Source: Episyrphus balteatus
Lineage: Eukaryota; Arthropoda; Insecta; Diptera; Syrphidae
Direction: 5' to 3'
Assembly (NCBI RefSeq): GCF_945859705.1
Contig: NC_079137.1
Location: 51,864,552-51,928,551 of the forward strand
Length of the DNA stretch: 64,000 bases
The stretch's first letter is position 1. Each line of letters starts with the position of its first letter. Shown one piece after another: positions 35,076 through 46,479 of the stretch. The notes under the pieces were generated by a model, which searched no databases, had not been told where the DNA came from, and saw only the letters and a list, made by a program, of their open reading frames with translations. The translations under genes were made by a program, and so were the position numbers.

Positions 35076-36406
35076 ATGCCTTCAAGGATTTTTTTTTTTT
35101 GGAAACAAATCTTTTGTTTTACCTGCATTTTCTGCAAAGTCACTTAAACTCTTCTTCGCATACTGTAGAAAAAATACCTCCAATAAATCGTTCAGCCAAA
35201 AACCAAAGCACAAAAGAAAAACTTTTCTGTCAAACATTTCTTTATTATGAACAATTTTGTTTTGTACAACAACAACAAAAACAACAAAAAACTCAAAAAA
35301 GCGTGTTGCTTTAACTACAAAATAAAAGTACGTTCGTTTCATTCTGGCGCTGCTGTCGTTGTTCCTTCCTAAGTTGATGTTGACGTTGTTGTTGGCATGA
35401 GTTGAGTATAACTATGCCGTATGGATGGGTTTGAAGAGATATACGTGTTTGTATGTATGTGTGCGAAAAAGTTGAAAAAGAAATGTAATTTTATATCAAA
35501 AACTCAATTTGAAGATCCCTTTGATGCAAATGTCAAGAGAAAGTTTTCACAGTTTTACCCCGAAAGTTCGCCATCAAACGCTGCAGGAGAAGTATTTCCA
35601 TCATCATATCGCAGCATCCACGTAGTTTGCTTCTCTCTACGTTTTCTTATATGCTAGTATGTTGTACATTACTCTGGGAACTCTTTTTTTCGTATACACT
35701 CTTATAGTATGGAATTAGTTTCGCATTCTCCTTAAGGTAAATATTTGTTAATTTAAAAAGTTGCTCGTTTCACGATCACGATACAATAAGATTGTGAAAG
35801 AGCACACATTTTTTTACACAAAACAAAACAAAAAACATATTTCTGGTTGACTCAAGGGAACAAAATAAATTCCCATTTAGAAAATATTCAACGTGAGATA
35901 GTAGACTTGAACAAAAAAAAAAAGAAGATTGGTTTGTCAATAAATCTTTTCTTTAGCTTTGATTTAGTTTCAAGATTTTTTAGTTACAGTTTTTTGGTAG
36001 TACAAATTGTTTAAAGTGATTTCTTGTGCAATTTTGTGAATCTAGTCAAGACTGCCGTGCAGCTGTGGTTTATCATGGTGCTTCTCAACATCTTTGCTTA
36101 TTTCATCGTTAATCAAATCATTTGATGTAAAAAAAAGAATGCTAAAAAAAGCGATGAAATTTTCAAAAAGAACAAAGCAAATATGATTAGGTTGGATTTT
36201 TGTAAGGCTGGAGATTCAGCAGTGCGCAGCTATATTGAAAAGCAATTGCAACTGTTCCCTGTTCAGTGGAAGAGCAGAGTGATTGAAAGCAGCTATCGTA
36301 GCAGCTTCATCTCTAGCTTTGAACAGGAACTCTTTCGTGATGTATACACTTATACAGGATACAGATCCACAGTTTCCACTCAAGTCGAATATAATTTTTT
36401 GAAGAA
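35076..36406. other. Unique DNA of more balanced composition
   Basis: This stretch lacks repeat ends. Frames at 35421-35657 (78 aa) and 36183-36500 have fairly varied residue content, and the latter would end at TGA immediately after the target site if the insertion at 36417 were absent. Neither has a recognisable motif, convincing splice sites or a codon bias I can defend, so no gene is called. Confidence 0.35.
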
Positions 36407-36416
36407 AAGCGGGATA

Positions 36417-37270
36417 AGACTGATTCAAAAAAATTTTTTTTTTTTTGTTCAAAGCAGTGTTGAAAATATTGTTGGAAATGAAGAAAAAAAAATACTGTAA
36501 AAGTTTCAGTCCTTAATGTTAACATTTAGTACCGCCGCATCGCAAATTTCTATTTCCCATACGATTTGTATGGGAAAGATTGTGTATTTTTGTTTAGAAT
36601 TTTTTATCTTTTTAATGGTTCATCCAAAAGGCTTGACAAAATCATTTTCTTTTATAAAATTGTCCGCTCTTATTAATTTTTTTTACAAAAAAGCTCTTAT
36701 TAATTTTTTTGATTTACCCCCGCGTTTCGAAGTTATTCAACTTTAAACTATAAAAATTAACTTTTTCTCATTTGTTTCCGATTTTTGACGAAATTATTAG
36801 GTTTTTCAAAAAATTTGTCAAAATTTTCGAATATTTGTACCTATTCTATGTTGTGTTTTGGTTTCACAGATCCTTTTATATAACTCTAAAACTCCTAATA
36901 CTATCATATTAGATTTCTTCAATAAATTTGAATTATTAATTTTTTCAACTAAAAATTATTTTAATTAATTTTTTGGGTCCTTTTTTTTTTAAATTTTATA
37001 AATGCAATTTTGTAGAGCGTTCAATTTTATACAAGAAAATGATTAAATCTAGCCTTTTTGATTAACCATTAAAAAGATACAAAATTCTAAACACAAATAC
37101 ACAATCTTTCCCATACAAATCGTATGGGAAATAGAAATTTGCGATGCGGCAGTACTAAATGTTAACATTAAGGGCTGAAACTTTTACAGTATTTTTTTTT
37201 TCGTCATTTCCAACAATATTTTCAACAATGCTTTGAACAAAAAAAAAATGATTTTTTTTTTAATCAGTCT
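36417..37270. mobile_element. Foldback/MULE-type element with 10-bp target duplication
   Basis: Inverted arms of about 210 bp (36417-36625 and 37060-37270) end in AGACTGATT and AATCAGTCT. They share CAACAATATTTTCAACA, AATGTTAACATTWAG and CCCATACAAATCGTATGGGA, which is itself palindromic. An exact 10-bp direct repeat AAGCGGGATA flanks them (36407-36416 and 37271-37280). A 9-10-bp duplication with long arms fits a Mutator-like or Foldback element. The interior (36640-37060) resembles repeat R1 in phrases such as GTAGAGCGTTCAATTTTATA, so it may have captured R1 DNA. No transposase. Confidence 0.9.
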
Positions 37271-37487
37271 AAGCGGGATATGACTCCACATTCTGCGCAT
37301 TTCACTGTTTTCACAGAGCCCAAATTTGGAAAGTCTATTTCTTAAAGTATAAATATCAGGTGGGACTTTAATCCACACATTTTTTCAAATCTATTTTTGG
37401 TTCAATAAGATGAAAAATAACTCCATAATCGAATTATTGGGTTATGTCTTACCGAGGTGGAACATGATTTCATTATGGACTAATATC

Positions 37488-37909
37488 CAGGGTTGTAAAA
37501 ATAATTTTGTATGTATTTTTTTCTGCCTATTACAATTAAAAATATAGGTATTTACATATGTATTGCAAATATAAAATTTTTACATTAAAAAAAATATTTG
37601 TTGTTAACTGAAAAAAAAAAAAATTGCATAAGAAAAAAATTTTTATTGCAACTTCGCAACTAAAAAATATTTGGATTGAATATAAAATTTTTACTCAAAA
37701 TAAAAATATTTTGCATTAATAAAAAAAAAAACAAATTTTGGTATTGCAATAAAAAAATTTGTGCATTAAAAAAAAAAAATTCTGTTTGCAATAAAATTTT
37801 TAATGCAAAATATTTGTGTTTCCAGTAAATATTTTATTTTCAATTTTTTTTTCAGCTTCAAATCAAATGCATTTATATTCAATTGATAGTTCTACAAGTT
37901 ACAACCCTG
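37488..37909. mobile_element. 422-bp hAT-type MITE
   Basis: Ends CAGGGTTGTAA and TTACAACCCTG are perfect 11-bp complements. The flanks CTAATATC and CTTATGTC agree at 6 of 8 positions, consistent with an aged 8-bp duplication. The interior is extremely AT-rich, with repeated ATTGCAATAAAAATTTT and GCATTAAAAAAAA motifs. Confidence 0.75.
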
Positions 37910-38235
37910 CTTATGTCCCGTAGAGCTATGTTCCTTAACCAGACACTTAAGTTACTTTCGGTTGGGCCATTGCTTTCTTATTCCAAAGCAGCTGCGGCAA
38001 TATTATTTTTTCCTTTAATATCAGTGCTTTTTTTATGAACTGAAAAATAAAAGAAAACCGAAATTTTTTAGTTTGACAAATTATAGGTACATAAGTAAAA
38101 AAAAAAAAATAAGGACGTGTAATTCGTTTCAAGTAAAAACTGGCTGGGGTTACTTTAGGATCTATGCTTAGTTCTTAATTCAAAAAAATTAATATAATCA
38201 TACTTAGTTCTTGAGTTTTTATTCTCAGTTCCTTT

Positions 38236-39143
38236 TTTACTTGCGTTATAGGTACTATACCTACATATCAAGTTAAGCATTCGTACAAAAAAAAATAAAT
38301 TGCACGACTGGGGTCGCACGTACTTGCTCATATGCTTAAAGTAACTATAATGTTAAAGCTTTTTATTCAAGAAATTTAAAATTTGATATTTTGAAGAAAT
38401 TTTATAAGTAGTATAAAAAAATTAAATCTGTTTTTATAATTAATTAAACTCCGTTTTAAATTATCTTAAAACAAAAAACAAATATGCCATTTTATTTCTT
38501 GTATAAAAAGGTATTTTTAGAAGAAAATTTTCGAAAATTGTAGGAGCCGTTTTTTAAAAAAATAATTTTTTATGTATAAAAATTTTTTAACATTTTTCAA
38601 AAAAAAAGTTGGTGTGCCATTTTGAAGAAATAATTAATTTACACATAAAAACTAAATTTCAAAATTTTTCATTGATAATTTTTCAAAAAATTGATTTTTC
38701 AAAAAAAAATTTTGAAATATTTTTTAAAAATCCAAAAATGCGTTTTTTTAAAATTTTCTAAATTTTTAATATTATCTTTACTTACACACGTTTGTATAAA
38801 AATTTTCATTTAAATCGGGTTAATGTTGTACGAGATATTCAGAAATGAAAAAACCCGTTCTATGACAGGTACCGTTAATAACGGTACAAAAAATATTTTT
38901 TTTATTTAAAAAGTTGGCTCTTATGTGTTGTACTACACACAAAAATTTTAATCAAAATCGTTAGAGCCGTTTTTGAAAAAAATTAACTTTTCTATTTCCG
39001 TTATATGGCAGGTACCGTTAGTTTTGGTCATAAAAAAAAAATTTCAATTTCGACTCTAGGGAATCACCAAAAACTGCTAACTACCAAGTTTGAAAAAAAT
39101 CACTTCACTCGTTTAGGCTGCAGCTCCAGATAGAGACAGACAC

Positions 39144-39196
<53 letters not shown>

Positions 39197-39828
39197 ATTG
39201 CCGGACCCACTTTTTTGGCATTCTCCATCATCGTAATGTCATGTAAAATTGTTATCTCGAGTTCCATTTTTTTTACGAATCCTAAACTTGCCCTATAGTA
39301 CCTATATCGCAAGTAAAAATTTAGGATAACATTTTTTCATGAAATTTTTGTGAAAAAGAACTTATAAAATTTTAATATAAGCCAAATATAAAATTTTGAA
39401 AAAAATACTTTTTGGATTTTTAAACAAATTTTGAATTTTTTTTTTTTGAAAAATCAAATTGTCGAAAACGGGACATTAAATTTTTTTGAAATTTTGTTTC
39501 TAGATGTTGATTAGTTATTTCTACAAAATGGAATACCCATTTTATTTAAAAACTTTTTTTCCAAAAAAATATTTATAAAAAATTAGTTTTTTAAAAAAAA
39601 CGGCTTTAACGATTTTGAAATTTTTTTTTTTTCTAAAAATGCATCTTAATATATCAATCAAAACTACATACTTGTTTTGGAGGGTAATTTGATTTCAGAT
39701 TTTGTTTTATTTTTTTTTTTAACGAATTTTATGTTTTTTTTTTATATTTATTTATTTTTTTTTGTACCTGTCTCAAATATTTAAACAACTTGAACTCTAA
39801 GAGCAAGTTCGTGCGCCCCAGTCGTGCA
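38236..39828 (-). mobile_element. Mini-me-like repeat, copy C, split by copy B
   Basis: On the minus strand it begins TGCACGACTGGGGCGCACG at 39828 and ends at TTACTTGCGTTATAGGTAC (38236 onwards, plus-strand reading). Copy B (38300-39319) sits inside it in the opposite orientation, between GCATTCGTACAAAAAAAAAT and GGATAACATTTTTTCATG. The intact order of those two blocks is seen in copy 1 near 1590-1635. Copy C also lacks the microsatellite region, through an internal deletion between TTTTTTCATG and AATTTTTGTG. Confidence 0.75.
38300..39319 (+). mobile_element. Mini-me-like repeat, full-length copy B
   Basis: Nearly identical to copy A over its full length, with the same ends TGCACGACTGGGGTCGCACG and ATATCGCAAGTAAAAA. 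The GACA microsatellite (39134-39196) is longer than in copy A and opens with one CACA unit. Small indels (AAGTACCTAGTATAA against AAGTAGTATAA near 38405) separate the two. It is inserted in copy C. Confidence 0.82.
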
Positions 39829-41350
39829 TTTTATTTTTTAAGTTCGTGTTCCGTCGGTTTAGAGTGAAAAACAGCAAAATCCATTTTTACGCTCCTGAGA
39901 AAAATATTAAAAAATTTAAAAAGTATTAAAAAATTACTTATCTAAATCTTTGGATAGGTTTTTGAAAGGTTTTTGTATTTTCAATTAATTTTTGAAATAT
40001 ATTTTAGTGGAGCTAACAACTTGTGACACTCATTTCAAGAGAGGTCATTACATGGCTTTAAATAAAAATAGTTTTCTATACATTTATTTTTTTACATATC
40101 GCCTGTCCCCTTGTCAAATAAATCAGGGCATATTAATTTTTCTTTCACTTTTGACAAAAAAAAAAAACTTTTCCGTGATTAAAGAGAGGTTCGTATAAAA
40201 TTTTCTAAAAAATCATTCAAACGCCTTTTTGATTAATGAACATAAAAAGTAGAACATCAAACGGACGCCAAAGTCTAATTTGTCAGAGAAATTTTTTCCA
40301 AAATAAAAATGACCAAGTCCATGGCAATTGACAAACGAGCACCATACATAGCTATAGTATACTTACTTAGAGCTCTTGTTTCTATATGTGTGGCAGGAGG
40401 AGGACGCATACGTGGAATGGCATAATATGGCAGTCGGCATCAGAATTGGCCAATACACATATATGTAAACAACACACACCAAAGTCCAGTATCACATTTG
40501 TAAAAAGCTGAAACTGTAGACATGTTGTTTGTGCAGAAATCCGGAAGGCAAACGATTGAGGACGACGACAAAAAAGCCAACAAAATAAAAAAAAAAAATG
40601 AAAAAAAAAAAATACGTCAAAATAAATTAAAACAGGACTTAAAATTCCTTTGATGTATTACATTTCCAGTTTTGGAATGATATTTGATTTATTTGGGGAT
40701 TTATCGATGGTGTTGGTTGTTGAATTGGGGATGCTATCGATTACATGAAGTCTCATGTTGTAAAATTTGATTTTTCAAAACCATCAATTGGCAGGAAGGC
40801 TGTTGTAGTCCTTCCTCGGAGAGGTGGTAATATGGGTGCGGATTAAGGTTTGAGATTGAAGGAGGTTGAGGGAAAAAGTTTAGTTGTGCTGACGCTGAAC
40901 TTTATGACTATTTGATTTAGGTCTGTTCGATTTTATAGCTTTACAATTAAATTTCAATTGAATACTTTTTGAAATATTGCTGCAATATTTTTTAAGAATT
41001 CAATTAAAAATTGTTACTACAAAATAAATCACACAAAATATATTATATATTGTGAGTTCATTTTGTATTTTCTATCACATAAATTATTTATTTGTTGAGT
41101 TTTTTTTGTTGTTGTTTTGTGTTGCTTTTCAAATAGTGTGAAATTTTGTGAATAGATTCTGTATTAAATTGGTCAGAGGAATTGAATGTTGAAATTCGGT
41201 TCTGTACATGAATTGAGTAAAATAAATTTTTAATGGTCTTGAATTTCAAAACTAATTGGAAAATATATATTTTGTTTCCATGTAGCTAAAACTGTTTTCT
41301 TTTTTTTTTCTATCCCGAGAGTCGAGTGTGTCCTTATAATAGATGTACAG
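39829..41350. other. Unique DNA, no gene recognised
   Basis: Balanced, unrepeated sequence at 40320-40560 and 40660-40930 stands out from the AT-rich surroundings, but no splice-bounded frame is visible. A short direct repeat ATAATAGATGTACAG occurs twice at 41337-41370, next to the satellite array. Confidence 0.35.
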
Positions 41351-41354
41351 GGTA

Positions 41355-44300
41355 ATAATAGATGTACAGAAAGGAAAAAAAAATATTTCGTTGGAAACAA
41401 TTCAGGAACCCAAATACCTACAAACTTTTTGTTTTCAGTTATGAATTGAGTCCAAAAAGTCCTTTCTTTTCATGTCTCATTCAATGGATTTGAAGAAAAT
41501 TTTTGAAAATTCTGAATTTTAAGACAAGAGGTACCCCTTTGATAATTTTCGAAAATCTTAAAAAAATAAATTTTTAATTTTTTTTAGCTGAATGCATAGT
41601 TCTTTTCACTGTGACCTCATATCTGTAAACCGAAACTTGTTTCGGGACTTTGATCCGAAGATTTCTGCTTCCGAATGAAAAAAAAATACATTTTTCGATT
41701 GCAAATAATTCAGCAACCCGAACTCCTACAAACTTTTGGTTTTCAGTAATGAATAGAGTGTAAAGAGTTCTTTCTTTTGATGATTCATTTGATTGATTTG
41801 GAGAAAATTTTTGAAAATTCCGAATTTTTAGACAAGAGGTACCCCTTGGATAATTTTCGAAAATCTTAAAAAAATAAATTTGTATTTTTTTAAGCTGAAT
41901 GCATAGGTCTTTTCACTGTGATCTCATATCTGTAAACCGAAACTTATTTTGTTACTTTGATCCGAAAATATCTGCTTCCGAATAAAAAAAAAAAAAATAT
42001 TTCGCATTTTCGATTGCAAATAATTCAGCAACCCGAATTCCTACAAACTTTTCGTTTTCATTAATGAATTGAGTCTAAAGAGTTCTTTCTTTTGATGATT
42101 CATTCGATGGATTTGGAGAAATTTTTGAAAATTCCGAATTTTTAGACAAGAGGTACGTACCCCTTGGATAATTTTCGAAAATCTTAAAAAAATAAATTTG
42201 TAATTTTGTAAAAATAATTTTGTATTTTTTTAAGCTGAATGCATAGGTCTTTTCACTGTGATCTCATATCTGTAAACCAAAACTTATTTCGTTACTTTGA
42301 TCCGGAAATATCTGCTTCCGAATAAAAAAAAAAATATTTCGAATTTTCGATTGCAAATAATTCAGCAACCCGAATTCCTACAAACTTTTGGTTTTTAGTA
42401 ATGAATAGAGTCTAAAGAGTTCTTTTTTTTTGATGATCCATTCGATGGATTTGGAGAAATTTTTTGAAAAATCCGAATGCTAAGACAAGAGGTACCCCTT
42501 GGATAATTTTCGAAAATCTTAAAAAAATAAATTTGTAATTTTTTAAGCTGAATGCATAGATCTTTTCACTGTGATCTCATATCTGTAAACCAAAACTTAT
42601 TTCGTTACTTTGATCCGAAAATATCTGCTTCGGAATAAAAAAAAAAAAATATTTCGCATTTTCGATTGCAAATAATTCAGCAACCCGAATTCCTACAAAC
42701 TCTTGGTTTTCAGTAATGAATAGAGTCTAAAGAGTTCTTTCTTTTGATGATTCATTCGATGGATTTGGAGACAATTTTTGAAAAGTCCGAATTTTTAGAC
42801 AAGAGGTAGGTACCCCTTGGATAATTTGCGAAAATCTTAAAAAAATAAATTTGTAATTTTTTAAGCTGAATGCATAGGTCTTTTCACTGTGATCTCACAT
42901 CTGTAAACCAAAACTTATTTCGTTACTTTGATCCGAAAATATCTGCTTCCCAATAAAAAAAAAAATATTTCGAATTTTTGATTGCAAATAATTCAGCAAG
43001 CCCAACTCCTACAAAGTTTTTGAAAATTCCCAATTTTTAGACAAGAGGTACCCCTTGGATAATTTTCGAAAATCTTAAAAAAATAAATTTGTAATTTTTT
43101 AAGCTGAATGCATAGGTCTTTTCACTGTGATCTCATATCTGTAAACCAAAACTTATTTCGTTACTTTGATCCGAAAATATCTGCTTCCGAATAAAAAAAA
43201 AATATTTCGAATTTTCAAATTGCAAATAATTCAGCAACCCGAATTCCTACAAACTTTTGGTTTTCAGTTATGAATAGAGTCTAAAGAGTTCTTTCTTTTG
43301 ATGATTCATTCGATGGACTTATAGACATTTTATGAAAATTCCGAATTTTTAGACAAGAGGTACCCCTTGGATAATTTGCGAAAATCTTAAGAAAATAAAT
43401 TTGTAATTTTTTAAGCTGAATGCATAGGTCTTTTCACTGTGATCTCATATCTGTAAACCAAAACTAGTTTCGGGACTTTGATCCGAAAATATCTGCTTCC
43501 GTATGAAAAAAAAAATTATTTCGAATTTTCGATTGCAAATAATTCAGCAACCCGAACTGCTACAAACTTTTAGTTCTCAGTAATGAATAGAGTCTAAAGA
43601 GTTCTTTCTTTTGATGTTTCACTCGATGGATTTGGAGAAATTTTTTGAAAATTCCGAATTTTTAGACAAGGGGTACCTACCCCTTGGATAGTTTTCGATT
43701 TGTAATTTTTTAAGCTGAATGCATAGGTCTTTTCACTGTGATCTCATATCTGTAAACCGAAACTTATTTCGTTACTTTGATCCGAAAATATCTGCTTCCG
43801 AATAAAAAAAAAAAAAAAAAATATTTCGAATTTTCGATTGCAAATAATTCAGCAACCCGAATTCCTACAAACTTTTGGTTTTCAGTAATGAATTGAGTCT
43901 AAAGAGTTCTTTCTTTTGATGATCCATTCGATGGATTTAGAGAAAATTGTTGAAAATTCCGAATTTTTAGACAAGAGTACCCCTTGGATAATTTTCGAAA
44001 ATCTTAAAAAAATAAATTTGTAGTTTTTTAAGCTGAATGCATAGGTCTTTTCACTGTGATCTCATATCTGTAAACCGAAACTTATTTCGTTACTTTTATC
44101 CGAAAATATCTGATTCCGAATAAAAAAAAAAAAAATTTCGAATTTTTGATTGCAAATAATTCAGCAAGCCCAACTCCTACAAACTTTTTGAAAATTCCCA
44201 ATTTTTAGACAAGAGGTACCCCTTGGATAATTTTCGAAAATCTTAAAAAAATAAATTTGTAATTTTTTAAGCTGAATGCATAGTTCTTTTCACTGTGATC

Positions 44301-46230
44301 TCATATCTTTAAACCAAAACTTGTTTCGGGACTTTGATCCGAAAATATCTGATTCCGAATAAAAAAAAAAAATTATTTCGAATTTTTGATTGCAAATAAT
44401 TCAGCAAGCCCAACTCCTACAAACTTTTTGAAAATTCCCAATTTTTAGACAAGAGGTACCCCTTGGATAATTTTCGAAAATCTTAAAAAAATAAATTTGT
44501 AGTTTTTTAAGCTGAATGCATAGGTCGTTACTTTGATCCGAAAATATCTGATTCCGAATAAAAAAAAAAAAATATTTCGAATTTTCGATTGCAAATAATT
44601 CAGCAACCCGAATTCCTACAAACTTTTGGTTTTCAGTAATGAATAGAGTCTAAAGAGTTCTTTTTTTTGATGATCCATTCGATGGATTTGGAGAAATTTT
44701 TTGAAAAATCCGAATGCTAAGACAAGAGGTACCCCTTGGATAATTTTCGAAAATCTTAAAAAAATAAATTTGTAATTTTTTAAGCTGAATGCATAGATCT
44801 TTTCACTGTGATCTCATATCTGTAAACCAAAACTTATTTCGTTACTTTGATCCGAAAAATCTGCTTCGGAATAAAAAAAAAAAATATTTCGCATTTTCGA
44901 TTGCAAATAATTCAGCAACCCGAATTCCTACAAACTCTTGGTTTTCAGTAATGAATAGAGTCTAAAGAGTTCTTTCTTTTGATGATTCATTCGATGGATT
45001 TGGAGACAATTTTTGAAAAGTCCGAATTTTTAGACAAGAGGTAGGTACCCCTTGGATAATTTGCGAAATTCTGAAAAAAAAAATAAATTTGTAATTTTTT
45101 AAGCTGAATGCATAGGTCTTTTCACTGTGATCTCATATCTGTAAACCAAAACTTATTTCGTTACTTTGATCCGAAAATATCTGCTTCCCAATAAAAAAAA
45201 AAATATTTCGAATTTTTGATTGCAAATAATTCAGCAAGCCCAACTCCTACAAACTTTTTGAAAATTCCCAATTTTTAGACAAGAGGTACCCCTTGGATAA
45301 TTTTCGAAAATCTTAAAAAAATAAATTTGTAATTTTTTAAGCTGAATGCATAGTTCTTTTCACTGTGATCTCATATCTTTAAACCAAAACTTGTTTCGGG
45401 ACTTTGATCCGAAAATATCTGATTCCGAATAAAAAAAAAAAATTATTTCGAATTTTTGATTGCAAATAATTCAGCAAGCCCAACTCCTACAAAGTTTTTG
45501 AAAATTCCCAATTTTTAGACAAGAGGTACCCCTTGGATAATTTTCGAAAATCTTAAAAAAATAAATTTGTAATTTTTTAAGCTGAATGCATAGGTCTTTT
45601 CACTGTGATCTCATATCTGTAAACCAAAACTTATTTCGTTACTTTGATCCGAAAATATCTGCTTCCGAATAAAAAAAAAATATTTCGAATTTTCAAATTG
45701 CAAATAATTCAGCAACCCGAATTCCTACAAACTTTTGGTTTTCAGTTATGAATAGAGTCTAAAGAGTTCTTTCTTTTGATGATTCATTCGATGGACTTAT
45801 AGACATTTTATGAAAATTCCGAATTTTTAGACAAGAGGTACCCCTTGGATAATTTGCGAAAATCTTAAGAAAATAAATTTGTAATTTTTTAAGCTGAATG
45901 CATAGGTCTTTTCACTGTGATCTCATATCTGTAAACCAAAACTAGTTTCGGGACTTTGATCCGAAAATATCTGCTTCCGTATGAAAAAAAAAATTATTTC
46001 GAATTTTCGATTGCAAATAATTCAGCAACCCGAACTGCTACAAACTTTTAGTTCTCAGTAATGAATAGAGTCTAAAGAGTTCTTTCTTTTGATGTTTCAC
46101 TCGATGGATTTGGAGAAATTTTTTGAAAATTCCGAATTTTTAGACAAGGGGTACCTACCCCTTGGATAGTTTGCGAAAAAAATAAAATAAATAAATTTGT
46201 AATTTTCTTAGCTGAATGCAAACCAAAACT
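41355..46230 (+). repeat. Satellite DNA array, 17 monomers of about 240 or 310 bp
   Basis: The phrase GACAAGAGGTACCCCTTGGA or a close variant occurs 17 times: near 41523, 41831, 42145, 42484, 42798, 43040, 43352, 43665, 43970, 44208, 44448, 44721, 45033, 45288, 45528, 45830 and 46143. Full monomers span roughly 305-315 bp. Short monomers of about 240 bp lack a block running from TTTTCAGTAATGAATAGAG to TTCGATGGATTTGGAG. Further landmarks in each unit are GCTGAATGCATAGGTCTTTT, CACTGTGATCTCATATCTG, CTTTGATCCGAAAATATCTG and GCAAATAATTCAGCAACCCG. The first monomers are the most diverged. Nothing is coding. The array ends about 250 bp before the A-rich minus-strand region of the only gene. Confidence 0.95.
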
Positions 46231-46479
46231 TGTTTTCGAAAATATTTTACCGAATGAAATAAAAAAAAAAAAACTGAACTAGGTACTAACCTATGTTGTG
46301 GGGATACAAAATATTAATGAAAATAGCCATGCTTGCCCTGTCGATATTTTAGTTCACCTGCCCTGCCGTTAGTTGATCCAGTAATAAATCACTAAATCGA
46401 AGAACCCATGTAACTCTATTAACAATAAAACAACATTTTTTTTTATTTTATTAAATAATTTATATTCAAAAAACGATGT

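Noticed and set aside
36183..36500. 105-aa ORF with varied composition as a host gene
   Set aside because: Its last 28 codons lie in the inserted foldback. The remainder lacks a recognisable motif, so it is noted only as a possibility.
27537..39196. Regular GACA repeats as a possible CRISPR-like array
   Set aside because: These are uninterrupted tetranucleotide microsatellites inside transposons. There are no spacers and no cas genes, and the DNA is eukaryotic.
41355..46230. Satellite monomers as a multi-copy gene family
   Set aside because: No frame is open across a monomer, and indels between monomers are not multiples of three.
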